This document shows positions 24,471 to 32,831 of a stretch of 64,000 nucleotides of DNA, piece by piece. The translations under genes were made by a program, and so were the position numbers. The stretch comes from Kluyvera sp046569695. GTDB taxonomy: Bacteria; Pseudomonadota; Gammaproteobacteria; Enterobacterales; Enterobacteriaceae. Within the stretch, counting starts at the first letter, position 1. Each line of letters opens with the position of its first letter. The stretch spans positions 62,001 to 126,000 of the forward strand of contig NZ_JBKHUI010000003.1 of assembly GCF_046569695.1 (NCBI RefSeq), written 5' to 3'. A model generated the notes under the pieces. That model made no database searches. It saw only the letters and a list, made by a program, of their open reading frames with translations, and was not told the origin of the DNA.

Positions 24471-25186
24471 GCTTTAGAGCCGTCCGGGACGAACACGTAG
24501 CCCAGACCCCAAACGGTCTGGATGTAGCGTGGGTGAGCCGGATCTTCTTCCACCATGCGGCGCAGGCGAGAAATCTGCACGTCGATAGAACGCTCCATTG
24601 CCGAGTATTCACGACCACGGGCCAGGTTCATCAGCTTGTCGCGAGACAGCGGTTCACGCGGGTGGCTAACCAGCGCTTTCAGCACCGCAAACTCACCGCT
24701 GGTGAGCGGCATCGGCTCGTCTTCGCGGAACATTTCGCGAGTACCGAGGTTCAGCTTGAACTTACCGAAGGCGATAACCGCTTCTTCCTGAGAAGGCGCG
24801 CCCGGCAGTTCGTTCGCCTGACGACGCAGCACCGCACGAATACGGGCCAGCAGTTCACGCGGGTTGAACGGTTTCGGAATGTAATCGTCGGCGCCAATTT
24901 CCAGGCCCACGATACGGTCAACTTCTTCCCCTTTCGCCGTCACCATGATGATCGGCATCGGGTTGCTCTGGCTACGCAGACGACGGCAAATCGACAGACC
25001 GTCTTCGCCTGGCAGCATTAAATCCAGAACCATCAGATGGAATGATTCACGAGTCAGCAATCGGTCCATCTGTTCGGCGTTAGCTACGCTTCGAACCTGG
25101 AAACCCTGCTCGGTCAGATAACGTTCCAGCAGCGCGCGCAGGCGCATATCGTCATCCACAACAAGAATCTTATAATTCTCTTGCAT
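24467..25186 (-). CDS. ompR: Osmoregulatory response regulator OmpR
   Basis: A 239-residue OmpR/PhoB-class regulator controlling porin genes. The ATG at 25184-25186 (MQENYKILVVDDDMRLR) gives the standard length; an upstream in-frame extension of 13 codons is not conserved. The receiver domain has the acidic pocket DDD at residues 11-13 and the phospho-acceptor Asp55 in LMVLDLMLPGEDG. The winged-helix domain has MPLTSGEFAVLKALVSH and MERSIDVQISRLRRMVEED. It is the first gene of ompR-envZ. Confidence 0.97.
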   Translation of the reverse strand: MQENYKILVVDDDMRLRALLERYLTEQGFQVRSVANAEQMDRLLTRESFHLMVLDLMLPGEDGLSICRRLRSQSNPMPIIMVTAKGEEVDRIVGLEIGADDYIPKPFNPRELLARIRAVLRRQANELPGAPSQEEAVIAFGKFKLNLGTREMFREDEPMPLTSGEFAVLKALVSHPREPLSRDKLMNLARGREYSAMERSIDVQISRLRRMVEEDPAHPRYIQTVWGLGYVFVPDGSKA

Positions 25187-25266
25187 TGTTTTTACTCCCA
25201 AAGGTTCGCAACAATTATTCAGCATGTATTCTCAAAAAAGCCTGCGCTTGCGACCAGCTAAATCTG

Positions 25267-25295
25267 GTATAAATTCCAGGCTAAATTGTTACAAA
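25267..25295 (-). promoter_or_regulatory. Candidate ompR-envZ promoter
   Basis: Read on the minus strand: TTGTAA (25295-25290), 17-base spacer, TATACC (25272-25267). Transcription would start near 25260 and leave a leader of about 75 bases to the ompR ATG. In E. coli several ompB promoters exist; this may be only one of them. Confidence 0.5.
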
Positions 25296-25416
25296 GCATA
25301 TTTAACAGCGAGTTAAGTATACAATGAATCTTAATACACATTATTTATTCTGTCGGCATACTCACGTAATACGTATTGTGCGTATTCTTTCTTCGGCAGC
25401 CAGGTAAGCACGGAAC

Positions 25417-25890
25417 ATGAAAACACAGTTAATCACCCGTGAAGGGTACGAAAAGCTCAAAAAAGAGATGGATTATCTCTGGCGCGAAGAGCGCCCGGAG
25501 GTCACAAAGAAGGTGACCTGGGCCGCAAGCCTTGGCGATCGCAGTGAGAATGCTGACTATCAGTATAATAAGAAACGCTTAAGAGAGATTGACCGACGCG
25601 TTCGTTATTTAACCAAGTGCCTGGAAAATCTGCGCATTGTCGATTACTCGCCGCAGCAGGAAGGCAAAGTCTTTTTCGGCGCCTGGGTTGAGATTGAAAA
25701 CGACGACGGCGACACCAAGCGTTTCCGTATCGTTGGCTACGATGAGATTTTTGGTCGCAAGGACTATATCTCCATCGACTCACCGATGGCCCGCGCGCTG
25801 CTGAAAAAAGAGGTTGGCGATCTGGCAGTGGTCAACACCCCAGCCGGCGAAGCAAGCTGGTACGTGAATGAGATCGAATACGTAAAATAA
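25417..25890 (+). CDS. greB: Transcription elongation factor GreB
   Basis: A 157-residue (158 in E. coli) RNA polymerase secondary-channel factor that rescues backtracked complexes by stimulating transcript cleavage. The N-terminal coiled coil carries the acidic tip LGDRSENADYQYNKKRLREID (Asp41/Glu44 type). The C-terminal FKBP-like domain has VFFGAWVEIENDDGDTKRF and YISIDSPMARALL. It is divergent from ompR and is followed 99 bases later by yhgF. Confidence 0.96.
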   Translation: MKTQLITREGYEKLKKEMDYLWREERPEVTKKVTWAASLGDRSENADYQYNKKRLREIDRRVRYLTKCLENLRIVDYSPQQEGKVFFGAWVEIENDDGDTKRFRIVGYDEIFGRKDYISIDSPMARALLKKEVGDLAVVNTPAGEASWYVNEIEYVK

Positions 25891-25918
25891 GGCCGGAACA
25901 ATCCGAAGCCCCCGCTGA

Positions 25919-25940
25919 TGACTGGCATTTTTGCCAGTCA
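25919..25940 (+). terminator. Hairpin between greB and yhgF
   Basis: TGACTGGC (25919-25926), loop ATTTTT, GCCAGTCA (25933-25940). The stem is perfect, but the T-run is in the loop and none follows, so termination efficiency is doubtful; read-through to yhgF is possible. Confidence 0.45.
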
Positions 25941-25989
25941 ATCCGTATAACTGTCCCCTGATTTTATGACCTAACAGTGAAACCAAGCC

Positions 25990-28323
25990 ATGATGAATGA
26001 TTCGCTCTGCCGCATTATTGCGGGTGAACTTCAGGCCAGAGCCGAACAGGTGGAAGCCGCCGTTCGCCTGCTTGATGAAGGGAACACCGTGCCGTTTATT
26101 GCACGTTATCGTAAGGAAATCACCGGCGGACTGGATGATACGCAGCTGCGTAATCTGGAAACCCGCCTCGGGTATCTGCGTGAGCTGGAAGACCGCCGTC
26201 AGGTCATTCTGAAATCCATCGGTGAGCAAGGTAAGCTGACCGAAGCGCTGGAAAAAGCCATCAACGGCACGCTCAACAAAACCGAGCTGGAAGACCTCTA
26301 CTTACCGTATAAACAGAAGCGCCGCACCCGCGGGCAGATTGCCATTGAAGCGGGCCTTGAGCCGCTGGCAGACCTGCTGTGGAGCGAGCCGTCTCACGAC
26401 CCGGAAACCGAAGCGGCCAAATTTATCGATGCCGATAAAGGCGTCGCGGATACCAAAGCGGCCCTCGACGGCGCGCGTTACATCCTGATGGAACGCTTCG
26501 CAGAAGACGCAGGCCTGCTGGCTAAAGTGCGTGACTATCTGTGGAAGAACGCCCACCTGGTCGCCAAAGTGGTCAGCGGTAAAGAAGAGGAAGGCGCGAA
26601 ATTCCGCGACTACTTCGACCATCACGAACCGATTTCAACCACCCCTTCCCACCGCGCGCTGGCCATGTTCCGCGGGCGAAACGAAGGCGTGCTGCAGCTC
26701 TCTCTCAACGCCGACCCACAGTTCGACGAGCCGCCGAAAGAGAGCTACTGCGAACAGATTATTATCGATCACCTCGGCCTGCGCCTGAATAACGCCCCGG
26801 CGGACAGCTGGCGTAAAGGCGTGGTGAGCTGGACCTGGCGCATCAAGGTGCTGATGCACCTCGAAACCGAGCTGATGGGCACCGTGCGCGAACGCGCGGA
26901 AGATGAAGCCATCAACGTCTTCGCTCGTAACCTGCACGACCTGCTGATGGCGGCACCGGCTGGCCTGCGCGCCACCATGGGTCTCGATCCGGGCCTGCGT
27001 ACCGGCGTAAAAGTGGCGGTGGTTGACGGCACCGGCAAGCTGGTCGCCACCGACACCATTTATCCACATACCGGTCAGGCGGCGAAAGCGGCGGTTGCCG
27101 TTGCCGCGCTGTGTGAAAAGCACAACGTTGAACTGGTGGCTATCGGTAACGGGACGGCATCTCGTGAAACCGAGCGCTTCTTCCTCGACGTGCAGCAGCA
27201 GTTCCCGAAAGTCACCGCGCAGAAGGTGATCGTCAGCGAAGCGGGCGCTTCCGTCTACTCGGCCTCCGAACTGGCTGCGCTGGAGTTCCCGGACCTCGAC
27301 GTTTCTCTGCGCGGCGCGGTATCTATCGCCCGTCGTCTACAGGATCCGCTGGCAGAGCTGGTGAAAATCGACCCGAAATCTATCGGGGTTGGCCAGTATC
27401 AGCACGACGTCAGTCAGACTCAACTGGCGCGTAAGCTGGATGCGGTGGTGGAAGACTGCGTTAACGCCGTCGGCGTAGACCTGAACACCGCTTCTGTAGC
27501 GCTGCTGACCCGCGTGGCGGGCCTGACGCGCATGATGGCGCAGAACATCGTCGCCTGGCGCGATGAGAACGGTCAATTCCAGAACCGCCAGCAGCTGCTG
27601 AAGGTGAGCCGTCTGGGGCCAAAAGCGTTTGAGCAGTGCGCGGGCTTCCTGCGTATTAACCACGGTGATAACCCGCTGGATGCTTCAACCGTTCACCCGG
27701 AAGCGTATCCGGTGGTCGAACGTATTCTGGCGGCGACGCAGCAAGCGCTGAAGGATTTAATGGGCAACAGTAATGAGCTCAGAAATCTGAAAGCCTCTGA
27801 ATTCACCGACGATCGTTTTGGTGTGCCAACCGTTACCGACATCATCAAAGAGCTGGAAAAACCGGGCCGCGACCCGCGTCCTGAGTTCAAAACCGCGAAG
27901 TTTGCCGACGGTGTGGAAACCATGAACGACCTGCTGCCGGGGATGATCCTCGAAGGCGCCGTCACCAACGTCACCAACTTTGGCGCGTTCGTGGATATTG
28001 GCGTGCATCAGGATGGTCTGGTCCATATCTCGTCGCTGGCGGATAAGTTCGTCGAAGACCCACACACCGTGGTGAAAGCGGGCGATATCGTCAAAGTGAA
28101 GGTGCTGGAAGTGGATCTGCAACGTAAGCGCATCGCGCTGACCATGCGTCTTGACGAGCAGCCGGGCGAAACCAACGCCCGTCGCGGCGGCGGTAACGAT
28201 CGCAGCCAGGGCAACAGCCGCCCGGCCGCGAAAGCCGCAAAACCTCGCGGTCGCGAAGCGCAACCGGCAGGCAACAGCGCCATGATGGACGCGCTGGCAG
28301 CCGCCATGGGTAAAAAACGCTAA
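25990..28323 (+). CDS. yhgF: Tex-family RNA-binding protein YhgF
   Basis: A 777-residue (773 in E. coli) Tex/Spt6-like nucleic-acid-binding protein implicated in transcription and translation quality. Domains in order: an N-terminal helical region with TVPFIARYRKEITGGLDD (residues about 33-50), a YqgF/RNase H-like domain (MGLDPGLRTGVKVAVVD, IGNGTASRETERF), helix-hairpin-helix repeats (GVDLNTASVALLTRVAGL, FQNRQQLLKVSRLGPKAFEQ), and an S1 domain (MILEGAVTNVTNFGAFVDIG, residues about 650-720). A basic, low-complexity tail ends in AMGKKR. It is followed by a REP-like element and then feoABC. Confidence 0.94.
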   Translation: MMNDSLCRIIAGELQARAEQVEAAVRLLDEGNTVPFIARYRKEITGGLDDTQLRNLETRLGYLRELEDRRQVILKSIGEQGKLTEALEKAINGTLNKTELEDLYLPYKQKRRTRGQIAIEAGLEPLADLLWSEPSHDPETEAAKFIDADKGVADTKAALDGARYILMERFAEDAGLLAKVRDYLWKNAHLVAKVVSGKEEEGAKFRDYFDHHEPISTTPSHRALAMFRGRNEGVLQLSLNADPQFDEPPKESYCEQIIIDHLGLRLNNAPADSWRKGVVSWTWRIKVLMHLETELMGTVRERAEDEAINVFARNLHDLLMAAPAGLRATMGLDPGLRTGVKVAVVDGTGKLVATDTIYPHTGQAAKAAVAVAALCEKHNVELVAIGNGTASRETERFFLDVQQQFPKVTAQKVIVSEAGASVYSASELAALEFPDLDVSLRGAVSIARRLQDPLAELVKIDPKSIGVGQYQHDVSQTQLARKLDAVVEDCVNAVGVDLNTASVALLTRVAGLTRMMAQNIVAWRDENGQFQNRQQLLKVSRLGPKAFEQCAGFLRINHGDNPLDASTVHPEAYPVVERILAATQQALKDLMGNSNELRNLKASEFTDDRFGVPTVTDIIKELEKPGRDPRPEFKTAKFADGVETMNDLLPGMILEGAVTNVTNFGAFVDIGVHQDGLVHISSLADKFVEDPHTVVKAGDIVKVKVLEVDLQRKRIALTMRLDEQPGETNARRGGGNDRSQGNSRPAAKAAKPRGREAQPAGNSAMMDALAAAMGKKR

Positions 28324-28332
28324 TCGTAAAAA

Positions 28333-28413
28333 GTAGCCCGGCCGAGCTTAGCGACGCCGGGAAGGCTCCAGAGCCTCCCCGGCGTCGGCGTTAAAACGCC
28401 CCGCCCGGGCTAC
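28333..28413. repeat. Paired REP-like element after yhgF
   Basis: GTAGCCCGGCCGAGCTTAGCGACGCCGGG is followed by the reverse-oriented CCCCGGCGTCGGCGTT...CGCCCGGGCTAC, so a long imperfect hairpin can form. Confidence 0.78.
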
Positions 28414-28564
28414 CGCTTATTTGGCAGGCCTCAGTCATTATTATCTTCCTATCAGCTTTTAATAATAAGCGTCATCATGTTTTATTTTATTAACCAATGA
28501 AACTTTAATTAAACATTAAGCGACGAAAATAATATTTAATTCATTTACGGCTACAATGAGTTGC

Positions 28565-28578
28565 TTGCGTCATATCAA
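28565..28578 (+). promoter_or_regulatory. FNR-like site upstream of feoA
   Basis: TTGCG-TCAT-ATCAA matches TTGAT-N4-ATCAA at 8 of 10 conserved bases, with a perfect right half-site. Confidence 0.55.
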
Positions 28579-28634
28579 AAAAAGTGCAAATTCCGCTCGA
28601 AATTCCCGCCGATCGCATAATATGTATTGATGAT

Positions 28635-28653
28635 AAAAACCATTCTCATTATC
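28635..28653 (-). promoter_or_regulatory. Fur-like box upstream of feoA
   Basis: Read on the minus strand, GATAATGAGAATGGTTTTT matches the 19-bp Fur consensus GATAATGATAATCATTATC at 14 positions, with the left 8 bases perfect. It lies at or just after the presumed transcription start. Confidence 0.65.
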
Positions 28654-28760
28654 ATCATTTTCAGTAGGCTTTATTTCTTTATTCGTTGACGACGCCCCGG
28701 TTGCCGCCAGGCAGCGCGCGGTGCTCCCCTCGTTCAGCTAGCGATACACAAGTAGGTTAT

Positions 28761-28988
28761 ATGCAATTTACACCTGATACTGCGTGGAAGATTGTCGGTT
28801 TTTCCCGCGAAATTAGCCCAGCTTATCGTCAGAAACTGCTGTCCCTGGGCATGCTGCCGGGATCGTCCTTTAATGTGGTTCGCGTAGCGCCACTCGGCGA
28901 CCCTATTCATATTGAAACCCGTCGCGTTAGCCTGGTATTGCGTAAGAAAGATCTCGCGCTTATTGAATTAGAAGCCGTCGCGCAATAA
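28761..28988 (+). CDS. feoA: Ferrous iron transport protein A
   Basis: A 75-residue cytoplasmic SH3-like protein (MQFTPDTAWKIVGFSREISP) that assists FeoB; length equals E. coli FeoA. The ATG at 28761 is chosen over an upstream in-frame start because the family begins here and TAGGTTAT precedes it. GMLPGSSFNVVRVAPLGDPIHIE is the conserved core. It is the first gene of feoABC, 28 bases before feoB. Confidence 0.96.
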   Translation: MQFTPDTAWKIVGFSREISPAYRQKLLSLGMLPGSSFNVVRVAPLGDPIHIETRRVSLVLRKKDLALIELEAVAQ

Positions 28989-29016
28989 CCCCAGCCCGGT
29001 ACTAAGAGTCTGAAAT

Positions 29017-31335
29017 ATGAAAAAATTAACCATCGGTTTAATTGGTAATCCTAATTCCGGCAAAACAACCTTATTCAACCAGCTCACCGGCGCGCGCCAG
29101 CGCGTAGGCAACTGGGCCGGGGTAACGGTAGAGCGCAAAGAAGGCGCGTTCGCCACCACCGACCATCAGGTCACCCTCGTCGACCTGCCGGGTACCTACT
29201 CGCTGACCACCATCTCCTCGCAAACCTCGCTGGATGAGCAGATTGCCTGCCACTATATTCTGAGCGGTGATGCCGACCTGCTGATTAACGTGGTCGATGC
29301 CTCTAACCTCGAACGTAACCTCTACCTGACGCTGCAGCTGCTCGAACTGGGCATTCCGTGCGTGGTCGCGCTGAACATGCTCGACATTGCCGAGAAACAG
29401 CAAATCCGCATCGACGTGGATGCACTCTCGGCACGCCTCGGCTGCCCGGTTGTGCCGTTGGTTTCCACCCGCGCTCGCGGAATTGAAGCGCTGAAAATGG
29501 CGATTGACCGCCATCAGGGCAACCAGCCAATTGAGCTGGTGCACTACCCGCAGCCGCTGCTGCGTGAAGCCGATAACCTGGCAAAAGAGATGGCTCAGGA
29601 GATCCCTGAACGTCAGCGCCGCTGGCTTGGCATGCAGATGCTCGAAGGCGATATCTATAGCCGCGCCTACGCCGGCGACGCCGCGCACAAGCTGGATGTT
29701 TCCCTGGCGCATCTGAGCGAAGAGATGGACGACCCGGCGCTGCATATCGCTGACGCCCGCTATCAGAGCATTGCCGCGATTTGCGACGCCGTCAGTAACA
29801 CCCTGACCGCCGAGCCAAGCCGCTTTACCGCCGCGCTGGATAAAATCGTCCTCAACCGCGTGCTGGGTTTACCGATTTTCCTGTTCGTCATGTACCTGAT
29901 GTTCTTGCTGGCTATCAACATCGGCGGCGCGCTGCAGCCGATCTTTGACGGCGGCTCTGTTGCTATCTTTATCCACGGTATTCAGTGGATTGGCTACCAA
30001 CTACACTTCCCGGACTGGCTGACGGTCTTCCTGGCGCAGGGTATCGGCGGTGGTATCAACACCGTGCTGCCGTTAGTGCCACAAATCGGCATGATGTACC
30101 TGTTCCTCTCCTTCCTTGAAGACTCCGGTTACATGGCGCGTGCGGCATTCGTGATGGACCGCCTGATGCAGTCTCTGGGTCTGCCGGGTAAATCCTTTGT
30201 GCCGCTGATCGTCGGCTTCGGCTGTAACGTGCCTTCGGTGATGGGCGCACGTACCCTGGATGCCCCGCGTGAACGTCTGATGACCATCATGATGGCGCCG
30301 TTTATGTCCTGCGGCGCGCGTCTGGCTATCTTCGCCGTCTTCGCTGCGGCCTTCTTCGGCCAGGGCGGCGCGCTGGTGGTCTTCTCTCTGTACGTGCTGG
30401 GTATCGTTATCGCCATCCTGACCGGCCTGATGCTCAAATACACCATCATGCGCGGTGAAGCGTCGCCGTTCGTGATGGAACTGCCGGTGTACCACGTACC
30501 GCACATTAAGAGCCTGATTATCCAGACCTGGCAGCGCCTGAAAGGCTTCGTGCTGCGCGCCGGTAAAGTTATCGTTATCGTCAGTATCTTCCTGAGCGCG
30601 CTGAACAGCTTCTCGTTCAGCGGCAAAATCGTCGACAACATCAACGATTCGGCGCTGGCCTCCGTCAGCCGTGTCATCACCCCAATCTTCAAACCGATTG
30701 GCGTGCACGAAGATAACTGGCAGGCCACCGTGGGTCTGTTTACCGGCGCGATGGCGAAAGAAGTGGTGGTCGGTACGCTGAACACCCTCTATACCGCCGA
30801 AAACATTCAGAATGAAGAGTTCAACCCTCAGGAGTTCAGCCTCGGTGAAGAACTGCTAGCAGCGGCTGATGAAACCTGGCAGGGGCTGAAAGACACCTTT
30901 AGCCTGAGCGTGCTGGCTAACCCAATCGAAGCCAGCAAAGGCGACGGTGAGATGGAAACCGGGGCGATGGGCGTGATGAGCAGCAAGTTTGGCAGCGCGG
31001 CGGCAGCCTACAGCTACCTGATTTTCGTCCTGCTCTACATTCCTTGCATCTCGGTGATGGGGGCGATTGCCCGTGAGTCGAGCCGCGGCTGGATGTCCTT
31101 CTCCGTTCTGTGGGGCCTGAACGTCGCCTACTCGCTCTCGACGCTGTACTACCAGGCTGTGAGCTTTAGCCAGCATCCGCGCTACAGCCTGGTGTGCATC
31201 CTGGCGGTAATTCTGTTCAACGTGGTGGTTATCGGCCTGCTGCGCCGCGCTCGTAGCCGGGTGGACGTCTCACTGCTGGCGGCGCGTAAAACGCCAACCT
31301 CATGCTGCTCTAGCCCAGCTGGCGATTGTCACTAG
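29017..31335 (+). CDS. feoB: Ferrous iron transporter FeoB
   Basis: A 772-residue (773 in E. coli) inner-membrane Fe2+ permease with an N-terminal GTPase domain. G1 is GNPNSGKTTLFN (residues about 10-21), G2 is the WAGVTVERKEG region, G3 is DLPGTYSL and G4 is NMLD. A GDI helical region follows, then the polytopic core with Gate motifs (FVPLIVGFGCNVPSVMGARTL and MAPFMSCGARLAIFAVF, each with a conserved Cys). The C-terminus is cysteine-rich (TSCCSSPAGDCH), as in other enterobacterial FeoB. It is cotranscribed with feoA and feoC. Confidence 0.97.
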   Translation: MKKLTIGLIGNPNSGKTTLFNQLTGARQRVGNWAGVTVERKEGAFATTDHQVTLVDLPGTYSLTTISSQTSLDEQIACHYILSGDADLLINVVDASNLERNLYLTLQLLELGIPCVVALNMLDIAEKQQIRIDVDALSARLGCPVVPLVSTRARGIEALKMAIDRHQGNQPIELVHYPQPLLREADNLAKEMAQEIPERQRRWLGMQMLEGDIYSRAYAGDAAHKLDVSLAHLSEEMDDPALHIADARYQSIAAICDAVSNTLTAEPSRFTAALDKIVLNRVLGLPIFLFVMYLMFLLAINIGGALQPIFDGGSVAIFIHGIQWIGYQLHFPDWLTVFLAQGIGGGINTVLPLVPQIGMMYLFLSFLEDSGYMARAAFVMDRLMQSLGLPGKSFVPLIVGFGCNVPSVMGARTLDAPRERLMTIMMAPFMSCGARLAIFAVFAAAFFGQGGALVVFSLYVLGIVIAILTGLMLKYTIMRGEASPFVMELPVYHVPHIKSLIIQTWQRLKGFVLRAGKVIVIVSIFLSALNSFSFSGKIVDNINDSALASVSRVITPIFKPIGVHEDNWQATVGLFTGAMAKEVVVGTLNTLYTAENIQNEEFNPQEFSLGEELLAAADETWQGLKDTFSLSVLANPIEASKGDGEMETGAMGVMSSKFGSAAAAYSYLIFVLLYIPCISVMGAIARESSRGWMSFSVLWGLNVAYSLSTLYYQAVSFSQHPRYSLVCILAVILFNVVVIGLLRRARSRVDVSLLAARKTPTSCCSSPAGDCH

Positions 31336-31343
31336 GAGTCAGC

Positions 31344-31580
31344 ATGGCATCATTGATTGAAGTACGCGATATGCTGGCACTGCAGGGACGCATGGAAGCC
31401 TCACAGCTCAGCGCCCAACTGCAGACGCCGCAGGCGATGATCGATGCCATGCTGAGCCGCCTGGAAGCCATGGGGAAAGTCATGAAGATTGACGAAGAAC
31501 CAGATGGGTGTCTGACCGGTAGCTGCAAAAGCTGCCCGGAAGGAAAAGCCTGCTTACGTCAGTGGTGGGCGCTACGCTAA
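31344..31580 (+). CDS. feoC: FeoC, small Fe-S/winged-helix partner of FeoB
   Basis: A 78-residue protein starting MASLIEVRDMLALQGRMEAS. TAGGAG precedes the ATG at 31344; an in-frame start 18 bases upstream overlaps the feoB end region and is not used by the family. An N-terminal winged helix is followed by the cysteine motif CLTGSCKSCPEGKAC, proposed to bind an oxygen-sensitive iron-sulfur cluster and to protect FeoB from FtsH. The stop is followed by a long perfect hairpin. Confidence 0.95.
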   Translation: MASLIEVRDMLALQGRMEASQLSAQLQTPQAMIDAMLSRLEAMGKVMKIDEEPDGCLTGSCKSCPEGKACLRQWWALR

Positions 31581-31584
31581 AACG

Positions 31585-31615
31585 TATTCCCGGCGTTAAC
31601 ACAACGCCGGGAATA
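31585..31615. terminator. Hairpin between feoC and the DUF1471 gene
   Basis: TATTCCCGGCGTT (31585-31597) pairs with AACGCCGGGAATA (31603-31615) around ACACA-type loop bases. The 13-bp stem is perfect but lacks a T-run on either side. It separates two convergent genes. Confidence 0.6.
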
Positions 31616-31631
31616 ACATGTTCGACCCTAC

Positions 31632-31901
31632 TTACTTATAGACGTCCGCGTTACCGTGAACGTTTTTCTCGTTTTTCTGACCCGCGATAATCACGTAGTA
31701 CTTGCCGCCCAGCTCATCCGCTTTTTTCGACAGATCGTGCTTCGCGTCCATCGGCGACGTCGTTTTTGACGTGGTAATGTTGCCGATTTTAGTCAGCTTC
31801 ATCTTCGCAACGTCTTCTTTAGTAATTTCCTTGGCGGCAAATGCGCCAAATGAAAGAGAACCAATAACCAGAGATGCAACAATACCTGTAACAAGTTTCA
31901 T
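31632..31901 (-). CDS. Small periplasmic DUF1471 (YdgH/BhsA/McbA-like) protein
   Basis: An 89-residue secreted protein. MKLVTGIVASLVIGSLSFGA is a signal peptide with likely cleavage after AFA (residue about 22), leaving a mature protein of about 67 residues. The mature part, with ITKEDVAKMKLTKIGNITTS, a central ASS-like TSPMDAKHDLSKKADELGGKYY and the ending NVHGNADVYK, has the layout of the DUF1471 family. Members such as BhsA and McbA are stress-induced and affect biofilm and envelope permeability. The ATG at 31899-31901 has GGAG upstream; an ATG five codons earlier has none. E. coli K-12 has a transposase-like gene (yhgA), not this gene, between feoC and bioH. The precise subfamily and function are unknown. 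Confidence 0.82.
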   Translation of the reverse strand: MKLVTGIVASLVIGSLSFGAFAAKEITKEDVAKMKLTKIGNITTSKTTSPMDAKHDLSKKADELGGKYYVIIAGQKNEKNVHGNADVYK

Positions 31902-31938
31902 AGGCCTACACTCCATTCAGTTATTTTTGTAGGTAACG

Positions 31939-31963
31939 GTGGCTTACTGAAAGAGTCAGCCAC
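31939..31963 (-). promoter_or_regulatory. Hairpin in the leader of the DUF1471 gene
   Basis: GTGGCT (31939-31944) and AGCCAC (31958-31963) pair, extended inward by ACT/AGT after a T-C mismatch, with loop GAAAG. It lies 38 bases before the start codon and 60 bases after the bioH stop. No T-run follows on the minus strand, so a leader structure is more likely than a terminator. Confidence 0.45.
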
Positions 31964-32022
31964 TGCAACAAGTTAAGTATTGCTACAAATTTGCCATTTA
32001 CCACGTCGGGTAAAAAATTATT

Positions 32023-32793
32023 TTAAAGATGCTTTTTTAGCGCAATCAACGACTCGCAAAACGCCTGTGGATGCGAAATAAATGGCGCATGGGCAGCCTT
32101 ATCAAACACCAGCGATTCACTCTGCGGCCACTGGGCATCCAGCAGCGGCACAATCTTGCGCGGAACTAATCCATCAAGTCGACCGTAAAGTCGCAGGAAC
32201 GGCATCGTCAGCGCGGTGAGTGACTGGCGCAGGTCAGCGGTTTTGAGGATCTCCAGCCCACCGTTCAGCACCTCGGAAGAGGGCATTGGCAAGGACAGCA
32301 CCGTCTGTTTCAACGCGCGCGCATCCTGACGGGCACTTTCGGTGCCCAACGTTTGCAGCGCCAGGAAGCGCTCGACGGTGCGCTGGAAGTCTTCGCTGAG
32401 CTGCTGCTGGAACCCGCTTAGCACCTCAGGCTTAATGCCGGGCCACGCGTCATGCGCGCTAAAGCAAGGAGACGATGCGACGGTGACCAACGCCTCGACG
32501 CGTTCCGGGTGGCGTAATGCCACTTCGCTTGCCACCAGGCCCCCCAGACTCCATCCAAGCCAGATAGCTTTTACCGGCGCTTTTTCCAGCACGCACTCCG
32601 CCATCTCTTCCAGCGAAAGTGCACCAAACCCACCGCTGCGGCCATAGCCCGGCAGGTCGACCAGATGCAGCGTAAAATGCGAGCTTAATTCCGGCGTAAT
32701 GCAATCCCAGACCTGAGCATTCAGCCCCCAGCCGTGCAGCAGCACAAGATGACAATCTCCTTCGCCCGTGGTTTGCCACCAGATGTCGTTCAT
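32023..32793 (-). CDS. bioH: Pimeloyl-ACP methyl ester carboxylesterase
   Basis: Alpha/beta-hydrolase of 256 residues (same as E. coli) that demethylates pimeloyl-ACP methyl ester and so ends the BioC-BioH route to the biotin precursor. The oxyanion loop is LLHGWGLN, the nucleophile Ser82 is in GWSLGG, the acid is Asp207 in GRLDGLVP and the base is His235 in KAAHAPFIS. It is divergent from gntX with 38 bases between starts. Confidence 0.96.
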   Translation of the reverse strand: MNDIWWQTTGEGDCHLVLLHGWGLNAQVWDCITPELSSHFTLHLVDLPGYGRSGGFGALSLEEMAECVLEKAPVKAIWLGWSLGGLVASEVALRHPERVEALVTVASSPCFSAHDAWPGIKPEVLSGFQQQLSEDFQRTVERFLALQTLGTESARQDARALKQTVLSLPMPSSEVLNGGLEILKTADLRQSLTALTMPFLRLYGRLDGLVPRKIVPLLDAQWPQSESLVFDKAAHAPFISHPQAFCESLIALKKHL

Positions 32794-32831
32794 CAGCTAT
32801 TGTTCTCATTTTATTGGTTCAAGGAGGGATT

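Larger units (their letters stand above)
28414..28760 (+). promoter_or_regulatory. feoABC control region
   Basis: AT-rich region between yhgF and feoA. From left to right it holds an FNR-like site (28565-28578), a candidate -10 CATAAT (28616-28621) and a Fur-like box (28635-28653). The leader then runs about 130 bases to the feoA ATG. This fits anaerobic activation and iron repression, which are established for E. coli feo. Confidence 0.6.

Noticed and set aside
24437..25021. Plus-strand open frame opposite ompR
   Set aside because: Antisense shadow within the conserved ompR coding sequence.
28686..28760. In-frame upstream extension of feoA
   Set aside because: Residues before the ATG at 28761 do not match FeoA and the extension lies in the leader after the Fur-like box.
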